Shown: piece after piece, positions 8,503 through 15,906 of the stretch
Numbering within the stretch: the stretch's first letter is position 1
Layout: every line of letters begins with the position of its first letter
NCBI GenBank assembly: GCA_900541495.1
Contig: UQKC01000025.1
Coordinates: 1-32,934, forward strand
Direction: 5' to 3'
Source: an uncultured Ruminococcus sp.
GTDB lineage: Bacteria > Bacillota > Clostridia > Oscillospirales > Ruminococcaceae
Length of the DNA stretch: 32,934 nucleotides
The notes under the pieces: model-generated
The model's input: the letters and a program-made list of their open reading frames with translations, nothing else
The model's database searches: none
What the model was told of the DNA's origin: nothing
Translations under genes and position numbers: made by a program

Positions 8503-8712
8503 GATATGTCGGTATGTATTGTCGTTCATGATGCTTTGCCTGCTGTCGTTAATTCTGTCAGAACGTGATGCTTTGCTGAGATGTCATAACGTGATGTCGA
8601 AACGTGTTGTCTTGCATGAGATGTCATAGCGTGGTGTCGATATCAATTGTCATTCGTGATGTTTTTTCGTGATGTCGTGTCAAAATGTCATTCCTGCTGT
8701 CGATCGTGATGT
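8503..8712. repeat. degenerate ~13-nt quasi-tandem repeat field, consensus near ATAACGTGATGTC
   Basis: The gene-free stretch between the two convergent genes contains about 15 TGTC-ending units. Several are exactly 13 nt long in succession (ATAACGTGATGTC, GAAACGTGTTGTC, a 14-nt unit, ATAGCGTGGTGTC, GATATCAATTGTC). Others are 12 nt, and some are interrupted. CGTGATG or a one-base variant recurs throughout. On the minus strand the units read GACATCACG. The field lies in the presumed 3' untranslated region of the zinc-ribbon gene. No open frame, unique spacers or known element is apparent. Confidence 0.6.
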
Positions 8713-8741
8713 CATTTATTTTGTTTAATTAAACACTTGGA

Positions 8742-9242
8742 TCATTCCTCGGTCTTGTCAGCGTCGATAACTTCGCCTTCAAGTACCTCCGGCTTTTCCT
8801 CTGCTGCTTCGGCAGCCTCGGGAGAGTTTTCTGTTTTGGTCTGTTCTGCTTCCTCAGCAGGCTCTTCCTCCTTGGGAGGCTCGGGCTTTATGAGCTTTGC
8901 GCCGCAGTGACCGCAGAATGAATTTTCGATAGGACATTCAGCGCCGCACTCTACGCACTTTACTGCGCCCTTGAGGGAGAGTATCTGTGCTTTCATCTCG
9001 TCGATAGAGTTGAGAGCTTCTGTGATCTCGTTTACGGTGTCTGCGATATCTGCATCGGGAGCGTCCTTATACTTATTATAATAGAACTCGCCGATAGCGG
9101 AATAATTCGAGCGGACAACGCCCTCTTTTGAGAGGATCTTGCTGTTGAGTCTTGCGGTTTCGCCTACAAGCTTTGTTTTTTCGCTGACTACTTTACCTGT
9201 TTCGCTGATTGTTTTGCTGATTTTTTCGATTACATCGTTCAT
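8742..9242 (-). CDS. small coiled-coil protein with a zinc-ribbon
   Basis: 166 residues. An N-terminal helical, coiled-coil-like region (1-90) is followed by a zinc-ribbon with Cys96-x2-Cys99 and Cys110-x2-Cys113 (CVECG / CGHCG). The tail is strongly acidic and Pro/Glu/Ala-rich (120-166), probably disordered. No signal peptide or membrane segment is present. The ATG at 9242 is preferred because AGGAGG lies just upstream on the minus strand; a longer reading to 9347 would run through the leader hairpin. The gene has its own strong promoter (9353-9381) inside the end of the preceding phosphorylase gene. Function unknown; zinc-ribbon plus coiled-coil proteins of this size are common in Firmicutes as uncharacterised proteins. 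Confidence 0.8.
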   Translation of the reverse strand: MNDVIEKISKTISETGKVVSEKTKLVGETARLNSKILSKEGVVRSNYSAIGEFYYNKYKDAPDADIADTVNEITEALNSIDEMKAQILSLKGAVKCVECGAECPIENSFCGHCGAKLIKPEPPKEEEPAEEAEQTKTENSPEAAEAAEEKPEVLEGEVIDADKTEE

Positions 9243-9274
9243 TATGTTTTCCTCCTGTCTAAAGTAGGTGTTTA

Positions 9275-9323
9275 GTGTTAAAAATAGTTGACAATCCTTG
9301 ACATTGCCTATTTTCTTTAACAC
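9275..9323 (-). promoter_or_regulatory. hairpin in the 5' leader of the zinc-ribbon gene
   Basis: On the plus strand GTGTTAAAAATAG (9275-9287) is the inverse of CTATTTTCTTTAACAC (9308-9323) apart from a 3-nt bulge. The 20-nt interval contains two TTGACA copies. It lies between the predicted transcription start (~9346, minus strand) and the ribosome binding site, so the leader RNA would carry this stem-loop. Role unknown. Confidence 0.4.
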
Positions 9324-9340
9324 GGGAATATTTATCTTGC

Positions 9341-9369
9341 TTGACATTTAATATTATACAGCATATAAT
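9341..9369 (+). promoter_or_regulatory. plus-strand half of a perfectly palindromic double promoter
   Basis: TTGACA (9341-9346), 17-nt spacer, TATAAT (9364-9369): a full consensus promoter. It points rightward into the antisense strand of the phosphorylase gene. It is the mirror image of the minus-strand promoter at 9353-9381. If used it would make an antisense RNA starting near 9376. Confidence 0.55.
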
Positions 9370-9381
9370 ATTAAATGTCAA
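9353..9381 (-). promoter_or_regulatory. consensus promoter of the zinc-ribbon gene, within a 41-bp perfect palindrome
   Basis: On the minus strand TTGACA (9381-9376), a 17-nt spacer and TATAAT (9358-9353) form an exact consensus promoter directed at the gene at 8742-9242. The whole of 9341-9381 is an 18-bp perfect inverted repeat around CAGCA, so both strands carry the same promoter. The -35 box overlaps the last codons (Ile-Asp-Ile-stop) of the phosphorylase gene. Confidence 0.8.
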
Positions 9382-10687
9382 TACCTTTTATAACTTTTTT
9401 TATAATTTTTTTCTCACCGCCCGAAAGTGACGGTTCTATGCGGAAAATCGAGCGGAATTCTTCGCCGAGCTCGTTTAATTCGCACTCGGTAGAGGTGTAA
9501 AGCGTTCCAAGACGCTCGCCTTTATGCACAAAGTCGCCGACTTTCTTATCAAATATTATGCCTGCGGTCGGGTCGATAGAAGCTTCCTTGGATTTTCTGC
9601 CTGCGCCGAGTTTGAGGGATATCATTCCCGTTTCTTCGCAGGAGATTTTGTTTATAAAGCCGTCTTTGTCCGAGAAAACTTCGAGGGTATGCGAAGCTTT
9701 GCCGAAAAGCGAGTAATCTTCGGTAACGTTCGGGTCGCCGCCTTGTGCAGAGATCATTTTGCGGAGCGTTTCAAGCGCTTTTCCCGAGGTGAGGGCGTTT
9801 TCAGCCATAGCGAAGCACTCCTCAAAGCTGCCCTTGCCTGCAAGTCGGAGCATTTCCGCTGCGAGGGTAAGCGAAACTTCGCGCAGGTCGGCGGGGGCTT
9901 TGCCTTTAAGTGCTTCGATAGCTTCAATGACTTCGAGCGAGTTTCCGACAGCCATTCCGAGCGGCTGGTCCATATCAGTGAGGACGGCGGAGCATTTCCT
10001 TCCTGCGAGAGTTCCGACGCTGACCATTGCGCGGGCGAGCTTTTCTGCGTCCTCCTCGGTCTTCATAAATGCGCCGTCGCCGACCTTTACATCGAGGACG
10101 ATGCCGTCTGCGCCTGTGGCAAGCTTTTTGCTCATAATTGACGAGCATATAAGCGGTATGCTGTCAACTGTAGCGGTCGCATTTCGCAGAGCGTACAGCT
10201 TTTTATCGGCAGGGACGAGCGAACCCGTCTGACCTGCAACTGCGAAGCCGACATTCTTCACGCAGGACATAAATTCGCTGTACGAAAGCGAGGTATTGAA
10301 TCCCGGTATAGCTTCGAGTTTATCGATAGTTCCGCCCGTATGACCAAGACCTCTGCCCGACATTTTGGGGACGTATATTCCGCAGCTTGCGGCGATAGGG
10401 GCGGTTATGAGCGTTGTTTTGTCGCCGACTCCGCCCGTGCTGTGCTTATCGGCGCAGAATTTATCGAGGTCGGGTTTCATCATATCGCCCGAGCGCGCCA
10501 TTGCCATTGTGAGGTCGGTGGTTTCTTTGTCAGATAAAGAAAAAAAGCATACCGCCATGAGCCACGCCGAAGCCTGATAATCGGGAATGCTGCCGGAAAC
10601 ATATCCGGCAACAAACCAATTGATCTCTTCGGCAGAAAGCTCTGCGCCATGCTTTGTCTTCTCTATTAATTCATACATTGTAATCAT
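9371..10687 (-). CDS. pdp: pyrimidine-nucleoside (thymidine) phosphorylase
   Basis: 438 residues, normal full length for the thymidine/pyrimidine-nucleoside phosphorylase family. It catalyses phosphorolysis of (deoxy)uridine or thymidine to base plus (deoxy)ribose-1-phosphate in the cytoplasm. Visible are the phosphate-binding KHSTGGVGD (81-89), the family signature SGRGLGHTGGTIDKLE (110-125), DKKLYALRNATATV and SIMSKKLATGADGIVLDVK. This resembles Bacillus Pdp more than enteric DeoA, which suggests activity on both uridine and thymidine (inference). The ATG overlaps the stop of the SpoIID-family gene by 4 nt (ATGA), so translation is probably coupled; a second ATG three codons in is possible. 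It is the last gene of the minus-strand sortase operon, an odd partner for envelope genes. Confidence 0.93.
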   Translation of the reverse strand: MITMYELIEKTKHGAELSAEEINWFVAGYVSGSIPDYQASAWLMAVCFFSLSDKETTDLTMAMARSGDMMKPDLDKFCADKHSTGGVGDKTTLITAPIAASCGIYVPKMSGRGLGHTGGTIDKLEAIPGFNTSLSYSEFMSCVKNVGFAVAGQTGSLVPADKKLYALRNATATVDSIPLICSSIMSKKLATGADGIVLDVKVGDGAFMKTEEDAEKLARAMVSVGTLAGRKCSAVLTDMDQPLGMAVGNSLEVIEAIEALKGKAPADLREVSLTLAAEMLRLAGKGSFEECFAMAENALTSGKALETLRKMISAQGGDPNVTEDYSLFGKASHTLEVFSDKDGFINKISCEETGMISLKLGAGRKSKEASIDPTAGIIFDKKVGDFVHKGERLGTLYTSTECELNELGEEFRSIFRIEPSLSGGEKKIIKKVIKGIDI

Positions 10688-12126
10688 AATACATCAATTC
10701 CCGTATAGTAATACTTCAAGATCTGATCGTATGTATAGCCAAGCTTTGCGAGGTAGTTCGCGCCGTTCTGGCTCATTCCTACGCCGTGTCCCCAGCCGTA
10801 GGTCGTGAAGATGAAATATCCGTCCGAATAGGAAATATCGAAGCTTGCACTCCTGAGATTGTATGAAAGTACGCTTTCACGAAGCTTGCGTCCCGTGATA
10901 GTAGCCTGTCCGTCAACGTCAACGGTCGAAACATAGTTGCCGTCGATGTGTCCCGTAACGGTGAGCCAGTTTTCGGGGTTATCCGAAAGTGTGATGCCGA
11001 GGTAGCGTTCGAGAGAGGAACGTATCTCGCTTTCGGAGAATTTTGTCTGCTTGCCGTAGTTGGGGTCGCCGTCCGCATCGAAAGGACATTCAACGCTGAC
11101 GAGGTATGGAAGACTTCCGCCCCATACGTTTACGGATGAAGCCGTATATCCCGAGGACGAAGCCATATAAACGGTCTGTGCGACCTTGCCGTTATAGTAG
11201 CAGCATTTTCCCCAGACGGAGGAAACAAGGTCAACGATACGCTGCGGCGGATCGCTCCTTACGAGGACGGACGGGGTAAGTCCGTTCACGTTATGATACT
11301 TGACGTATGAGTAAGCTGCAACAGCCTGCGCTCTGATAGCTTCATCGCTGAACGAGGTGGAAATTTCGTTGTTGACGATCCTGCAAACGAGGTCGAAAGC
11401 ATCATCGGTATGTACAGAGCCGCCGTATTTCGCGGTGAAGACTTCGCTGCCGTCCGATGGAACGGTCTGAGTTACATTAACATTTTCATTCGTTATGAAA
11501 GTCGGAGTTGTTTCGGTCGGGGTATCATCGATAGTGACAATAACATCGGCAACGGAAACGGGGGCGATATCCGCAAGGCGGCTGTCTGCGGCTGCGGCAG
11601 CGGTTGCGGCAGGTTCATCGTCCGATGATGGGTCATCATCTATGATAACATCGTCGTCATCATCGGTATCTTCGTCATAATCCTGCTGATCTTCCATAAG
11701 GTCGTCGGCGGGATCGTCTTCTGTTCCGAGTTGTGAAAGCACCTTTTCCTGACCGTTGTCATCGGCGAAAACATTGTTGTGCGAAGCTGTGTTCTTGTTT
11801 TCATTCGTATCGCCAAGCTCTTCGGCGTGACCCGATGGGAGGCTCATCGGAATTTCGCTGTCATCGGCAAAATTCGGCGGAACGGTGGTGACTGCTTCGC
11901 GTTTTGTGACGATATCGGAATAATCCATTCCTGCATATTCCGAAACTGCGGCGGAGGTCGCTTCGCCAATGTCTTCTCCCGTATCGGCGTCCGTTTCGGT
12001 CGAATAGTAGAAGTCCATTGAGATCGGCTCTTCATCGACATCTTCGACAAGGCAGAAAGCAAAGGTATAGAACCCTGCAACCAGCAGCAAAGATGCGATG
12101 CCGCTCAAAACTGTACTTTTTTTCAT
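10684..12126 (-). CDS. SpoIID/LytB-domain protein (peptidoglycan-cleaving, membrane-anchored)
   Basis: 480 residues. An N-terminal membrane segment or uncleaved signal (about 6-26) is followed by a long Asp/Glu/Thr-rich linker (30-235, with a nearly pure acidic stretch at 140-172). The SpoIID domain covers about 235-480: VNNEIS with Glu254 at the position of the catalytic acid, then EAIRAQAVAAYSYV, and near the end the family motif GWGHGVGMSQNGA. SpoIID is a lytic transglycosylase acting on stripped glycan during engulfment; the longer linker here could place it in general cell-wall work instead. AAAGGAAA precedes the ATG. It lies 19 nt downstream of the fourth sortase and overlaps the phosphorylase gene by 4 nt. 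No SpoIIQ or SpoIIIA genes are nearby. Confidence 0.88.
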   Translation of the reverse strand: MKKSTVLSGIASLLLVAGFYTFAFCLVEDVDEEPISMDFYYSTETDADTGEDIGEATSAAVSEYAGMDYSDIVTKREAVTTVPPNFADDSEIPMSLPSGHAEELGDTNENKNTASHNNVFADDNGQEKVLSQLGTEDDPADDLMEDQQDYDEDTDDDDDVIIDDDPSSDDEPAATAAAAADSRLADIAPVSVADVIVTIDDTPTETTPTFITNENVNVTQTVPSDGSEVFTAKYGGSVHTDDAFDLVCRIVNNEISTSFSDEAIRAQAVAAYSYVKYHNVNGLTPSVLVRSDPPQRIVDLVSSVWGKCCYYNGKVAQTVYMASSSGYTASSVNVWGGSLPYLVSVECPFDADGDPNYGKQTKFSESEIRSSLERYLGITLSDNPENWLTVTGHIDGNYVSTVDVDGQATITGRKLRESVLSYNLRSASFDISYSDGYFIFTTYGWGHGVGMSQNGANYLAKLGYTYDQILKYYYTGIDVL

Positions 12127-12145
12127 AGTGATTTCCTTTCAGATC

Positions 12146-13192
12146 TTATTCTGTATATGAACCGCCGTTGAACTTATAGTAGATAGCAGGCCACTTGGGG
12201 TTCTGATTTACATAGAAGTTCGAGGTATCTATATTATCAGTGGTTTCGCCCGAACGAAGACGTCTTGCGATAACAACATGACGCGCTTCGTCCCATTCGT
12301 ATGCGCAGGTAGAAAGGGTGAGGTATTTATCGTTTTCATCAAAGTCAATTCCTGTGATGAACTGGCTGCGGGTGGTTATTTCTTTCTTGAAATTCTCGAA
12401 AGTATAAGTTCCGCTGTCCTTGAAATTGACATAATTGATGTAATCGAACACGTTTCCGTCGTCATGCTCGGGGAGAGTATTTATGACGAACGAGGATATG
12501 ATGACGTAAGTATAGTTTTCGTAATAGTTATCGTAGTAGACAAATGGGTTTTTGAGCCAGTATTTGAGATCCCATTTATAATAGTCGAGGTTGCCGAACA
12601 TTGAGCCGTCACGGTTATTGTGACCGTAGAGGATAATGTTGTCGCTCTGCTTGTCGGAATAATCGTTGATAACATTTCGGGGGTCTGCAAAGACTGTTCC
12701 GACCGAGCGTACCTGATCGTAGAAATTGTGCTTTAGGTAGTAGCTGTCGTCACGCTGAACGACAGGCTCGCCGAACACATCGGGGATATAGACATAGCCG
12801 ACATAATCGGGGTTTATCGCAAGCATTTCTTCCGCAGCTTCGGACTTAGCAAGCGGAGGGCGCTGTTCCTCGGGGACTTCTTCGATATTATCGGAGGGGA
12901 GAACGCTGTCCGCGGTATCATTCTTGCCTGCGGAGCTGCTCGAAGCGTTATTGTAGATAACGTTGAGCTTGTTGTTGTTCTGCTTCGCTTCAAACTGGTG
13001 GTAAAAATACACCGCAAGCACTGCAATGCAGGCGATAAGCACAACTATCGCGAAAAGTGAGAATATCTTGCCGGCTATTTCCTTTCCCGAATCGCCCTTA
13101 TGAGGGATAAATGCCTCGGAAAAGCTTTTTTTCTTCTTTTTTTCTTTTTCTTTATAATGTTGTGACTGGTAAACTTCATCGGCGAGTGCCAT
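12146..13192 (-). CDS. srtB: class B sortase, fourth of four in the operon
   Basis: 348 residues. A Lys-rich cytoplasmic start contains SFSEAFIPHKGD, followed by one membrane segment (about 43-63), a Ser/Asn-rich stalk and the sortase B fold. Catalytic residues are His191 in LYGHNNRDGSMFG, Cys296 in LTLSTC and Arg304 in EARHVVIARR. Class B is supported by the DGSMFGNL motif after the His and the long insert before the Cys. It is expected to cleave a sorting signal of a surface protein and join it to the wall or to another protein. AAAGGAG lies upstream of the ATG; the spacing to the preceding sortase gene is 15 nt. After the Cys it has AYEWDEARH instead of SNEFxxSRF, making it the most divergent of the four. 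No substrate is visible in the window. Confidence 0.92.
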   Translation of the reverse strand: MALADEVYQSQHYKEKEKKKKKSFSEAFIPHKGDSGKEIAGKIFSLFAIVVLIACIAVLAVYFYHQFEAKQNNNKLNVIYNNASSSSAGKNDTADSVLPSDNIEEVPEEQRPPLAKSEAAEEMLAINPDYVGYVYIPDVFGEPVVQRDDSYYLKHNFYDQVRSVGTVFADPRNVINDYSDKQSDNIILYGHNNRDGSMFGNLDYYKWDLKYWLKNPFVYYDNYYENYTYVIISSFVINTLPEHDDGNVFDYINYVNFKDSGTYTFENFKKEITTRSQFITGIDFDENDKYLTLSTCAYEWDEARHVVIARRLRSGETTDNIDTSNFYVNQNPKWPAIYYKFNGGSYTE

Positions 13193-13207
13193 TATATAAA
13201 AACTCCT

Positions 13208-15892
13208 TTAATTCGCGGTAACGGTGGTGGTTTCTTCCGATTCGGTTTCGGGAACGCTTGTGACTGTGCTTTCCTCGGTATTTTCCGCTTCGGAAGTTTC
13301 CGCAGTGGTTTCTTTGGTAGTTGATTTCTTTTTCTTGGAGGTCGTTTCCTCGGCTGTGGTTTCTGTCGTTGTTTTCTTGGATTTTTTCTTGGTGGTTTCC
13401 TCAGCCGTTGTTTCCTCGGAGGTATCGGCGGAAGTTGATTTTTTCTTCTTGGAAGTGGTTTCTTCCGCAGAAGTTTCTTCCGTGGCTTCCGTAGTGGTTT
13501 TCTTCTTCTTTTTGGTGGTGGTATCTTCACCGCTTTCATCATCGGAAGCATCGGGAGGAACGGTCGTTACGTCTGCATCAACGGGAGTATCCGTATCGGA
13601 AACGTCTGCGTTTAATGTATCTGCGCTGCTTTCCTCGTCGGAAGCGGAAGTTTTCTTCTTCTTTTTCTTTTTGGTAGTGGTTTCGCCGTCCTCTTCGTCG
13701 GTTTCCTCGGGAACGGTGGTTTCCGAGGTCGTTGTTGTGGTTTCGCCCGACATTATTGCTATCCAGTCAACACCCCTTGCATAAGGGTTGAATGAAGCGG
13801 AGGTGAAATCATAATCGGAAACGCTTTCGCCGTCGCGGAGCTTTCGTGCGAAAACTACGAAACGTGAATCGGAGAACTCGTTCGAGCAGGTCGAGAGGAG
13901 TAAAAGCTTGTCGCCGAACTCTGCTTTTACGGGGGAGATTATCTGATTGCGCGACTGGACTTCGCCCATATACCAATCAAAGGTGGCTTCGTCATTGAGC
14001 GCTTCGATATAATCGTGATAATGGAAGACCTCGCCGTTGGAATCATGCTTTTCAAGCGCATTGGTTACGAAAAAGGCATAGATAAGGTATGTGCCAGTTT
14101 CATACTCTGTGCGGAGCGTTACGGTCGGGTTATCGGCATAAAATTCAAGGTTCTGCTTATAGTTTTTGAGGTTGCCGAACATTGTTCCGTCTTCCTGATT
14201 GTGACCATATAAGACGAGGTTCGGGGAAACATAGTCCTCGCTGACGGTGCAGCGGTAATCCATAAAGATAGCGCCGCCCTTGTTCTTCTCGTCATAGTAT
14301 GTATGCGTGAGGTAGTAGGTATTTGTCGTGTCCTCGGGGTCTTGGACTACGGGCTGGTAGATATCGCAGCCCTCAAGCTCGATAAAGCCGACCACCTTGT
14401 CGCTTATACCTTTATAATAGGACATAATGTCGATGTTATGCTGCTGTTCCTCTTCCTCGGTCGGAGCAACAGTGATAACGTTGCCCTCGCTGTCGATAGT
14501 GGTTTTTGCCGTTGTGGTAACGACTTCCTTTATCTGTTCGAGGTCTTTTACGGCTCTGTCCGATTGGATAAGGGTGCTTGCGAGCATAACGCCTGCGCCG
14601 ATAAAGATTATCACTGCGATGATGAACACTATCTTTCGTATCATCTCGAAGACGGTATCACCTTTCCACGGAAGAAGCTCTTTAAGGATATTCTTCTTCG
14701 CCTTTTTGGCATTATCTTCCGCAGCTTCTTCAGCTGTGAGAGTGATAGGTTCGGGCTCAAACGGAGGTATATCATCGGTTTGAACGGTTTCGTTTTTGGA
14801 AACGCTTTCGGCACTGTTGGATTTTTGGGAGTCGGGGGAGTTTTCTTTCTCGGTCGGAGTGTCTTCCTTTTCGGGATTCGCTTCGTCCGATTCGGGTTCG
14901 TCGTCGATTATCTCATCATCGGAAATATCGTCAACAGTATCATCGGTTTCATCGATATCTTCGGGAACGGTTTCGTCTTCCTCGATATCTTCGCTTTCAT
15001 AATCGGTGATAGCATCATCGACGGTTTCTTCTATGCTCGGCTCGGGGAGAATGTCGCCCCAGTCGGGGATATCGGCATTGAGGATTTCAACGGTTTCCTG
15101 CGGTTCGTTTTCGGCTTTGTCGGTATCGTCAAGTCCGTTTGCGAACACGCTTGAAAAAGCGCCGCTTTCGTCCGTGCTTTTGTCGGAAAAGCTTTCCGCA
15201 GGGATAACGCCGTCAAGAACGGCTGTAGGCTGCGGCGGAGTTTCGGGTTCGGAGGGTTTGTTTGTTTCCTCTTCGGATATATCATCAATGATATTACTTT
15301 CTGTAATATCATTTTCCGTATTTTCTATGGTTTCGGGAACTTCACTTTCAGTTGGCGAAGTGTTTACAGGCACGTCAAGGTCGGTGATTTCCTGCCCTGC
15401 GGAGTTATCCGACTCGGGCAAATCGGTATTGGGCAAAGATGCCGTAGGTTCGTCAGAAGCTTTAGGCTCGTCAGAAGCTTTAGGCTCGGCAGTTGCCTTG
15501 GGTTCGTCAGAAACTTTAGGCTCGATAGCTGCCATAGGCTCGTCTGACTTGTCCTGCTCGGCAGCGTTCGGCTTGGCTGAGGCTTCGTTTGGCACGGTTT
15601 CTTCGGGAGAAGCTGCCTCGGAAACGCTTTCCTGCTTTGTATCGGCTTCGGAGGTGCTTTCCGAAAGTGGTGTTTCCGAACTGTCGAGGGTATTCTCCGT
15701 ATGCTCGGCTGTTTCCTCGGGAGGGGCTGGCTTTGCATGGCGCGGGATATACTCGCCGCTCGGCGAAAGCTCCTCGGAGAATTCCTCTTCATAGTCTTTT
15801 ATTATATTGTAAGATGCGGACGGGTCGGTTTTTTTCTTGTCGAATTCCGCAATTATATCATCGACCGTAAAGCCGAATTTGTTATCTGACAT
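13208..15892 (-). CDS. srtB: class B sortase with giant disordered N- and C-terminal tails, third of four
   Basis: 894 residues, about three times the usual sortase length. Residues 1-416 are an acidic, Pro/Ser/Glu/Asp-rich cytoplasmic tail starting with the motif TVDDIIAEF (9-17) and containing tandem DEPKAS-like repeats (117-152). A juxtamembrane LLPWKGD (407-413) precedes a membrane helix (about 419-440). The sortase B domain (about 485-705) has His564 in LYGHNQEDGTMFG, Cys669 in LLLSTC and Arg677 in SDSRFVVFARK. Residues 715-894 are an outer-face tail of Thr/Glu tracts alternating with Lys4-7 blocks (ETTSKKKKST-like units). AAAGGAT precedes the ATG; neighbours are 14 and 15 nt away. The catalytic core looks intact. 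The tails are unlike ordinary sortases and may mediate scaffolding or wall contact (inference). Confidence 0.9.
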   Translation of the reverse strand: MSDNKFGFTVDDIIAEFDKKKTDPSASYNIIKDYEEEFSEELSPSGEYIPRHAKPAPPEETAEHTENTLDSSETPLSESTSEADTKQESVSEAASPEETVPNEASAKPNAAEQDKSDEPMAAIEPKVSDEPKATAEPKASDEPKASDEPTASLPNTDLPESDNSAGQEITDLDVPVNTSPTESEVPETIENTENDITESNIIDDISEEETNKPSEPETPPQPTAVLDGVIPAESFSDKSTDESGAFSSVFANGLDDTDKAENEPQETVEILNADIPDWGDILPEPSIEETVDDAITDYESEDIEEDETVPEDIDETDDTVDDISDDEIIDDEPESDEANPEKEDTPTEKENSPDSQKSNSAESVSKNETVQTDDIPPFEPEPITLTAEEAAEDNAKKAKKNILKELLPWKGDTVFEMIRKIVFIIAVIIFIGAGVMLASTLIQSDRAVKDLEQIKEVVTTTAKTTIDSEGNVITVAPTEEEEQQHNIDIMSYYKGISDKVVGFIELEGCDIYQPVVQDPEDTTNTYYLTHTYYDEKNKGGAIFMDYRCTVSEDYVSPNLVLYGHNQEDGTMFGNLKNYKQNLEFYADNPTVTLRTEYETGTYLIYAFFVTNALEKHDSNGEVFHYHDYIEALNDEATFDWYMGEVQSRNQIISPVKAEFGDKLLLLSTCSNEFSDSRFVVFARKLRDGESVSDYDFTSASFNPYARGVDWIAIMSGETTTTTSETTVPEETDEEDGETTTKKKKKKKTSASDEESSADTLNADVSDTDTPVDADVTTVPPDASDDESGEDTTTKKKKKTTTEATEETSAEETTSKKKKSTSADTSEETTAEETTKKKSKKTTTETTAEETTSKKKKSTTKETTAETSEAENTEESTVTSVPETESEETTTVTAN

Positions 15893-15906
15893 TGAAAACT
15901 ATCCTT

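Noticed and set aside
8503..8712. CRISPR array
   Set aside because: Units are short (12-14 nt), degenerate and contiguous, with no unique spacers and no cas genes. The same applies to the 17-bp and 7-bp repeats.
9341..9381. Palindrome as the Rho-independent terminator of the phosphorylase gene
   Set aside because: The stem is almost entirely A-T pairs, overlaps the coding end, and no T-run follows on the minus strand.
13224..15794. Ser/Val-rich open frames on the plus strand opposite the long sortase gene
   Set aside because: They are mirror readings of the Thr/Glu/Lys repeats; no start signals or domains.
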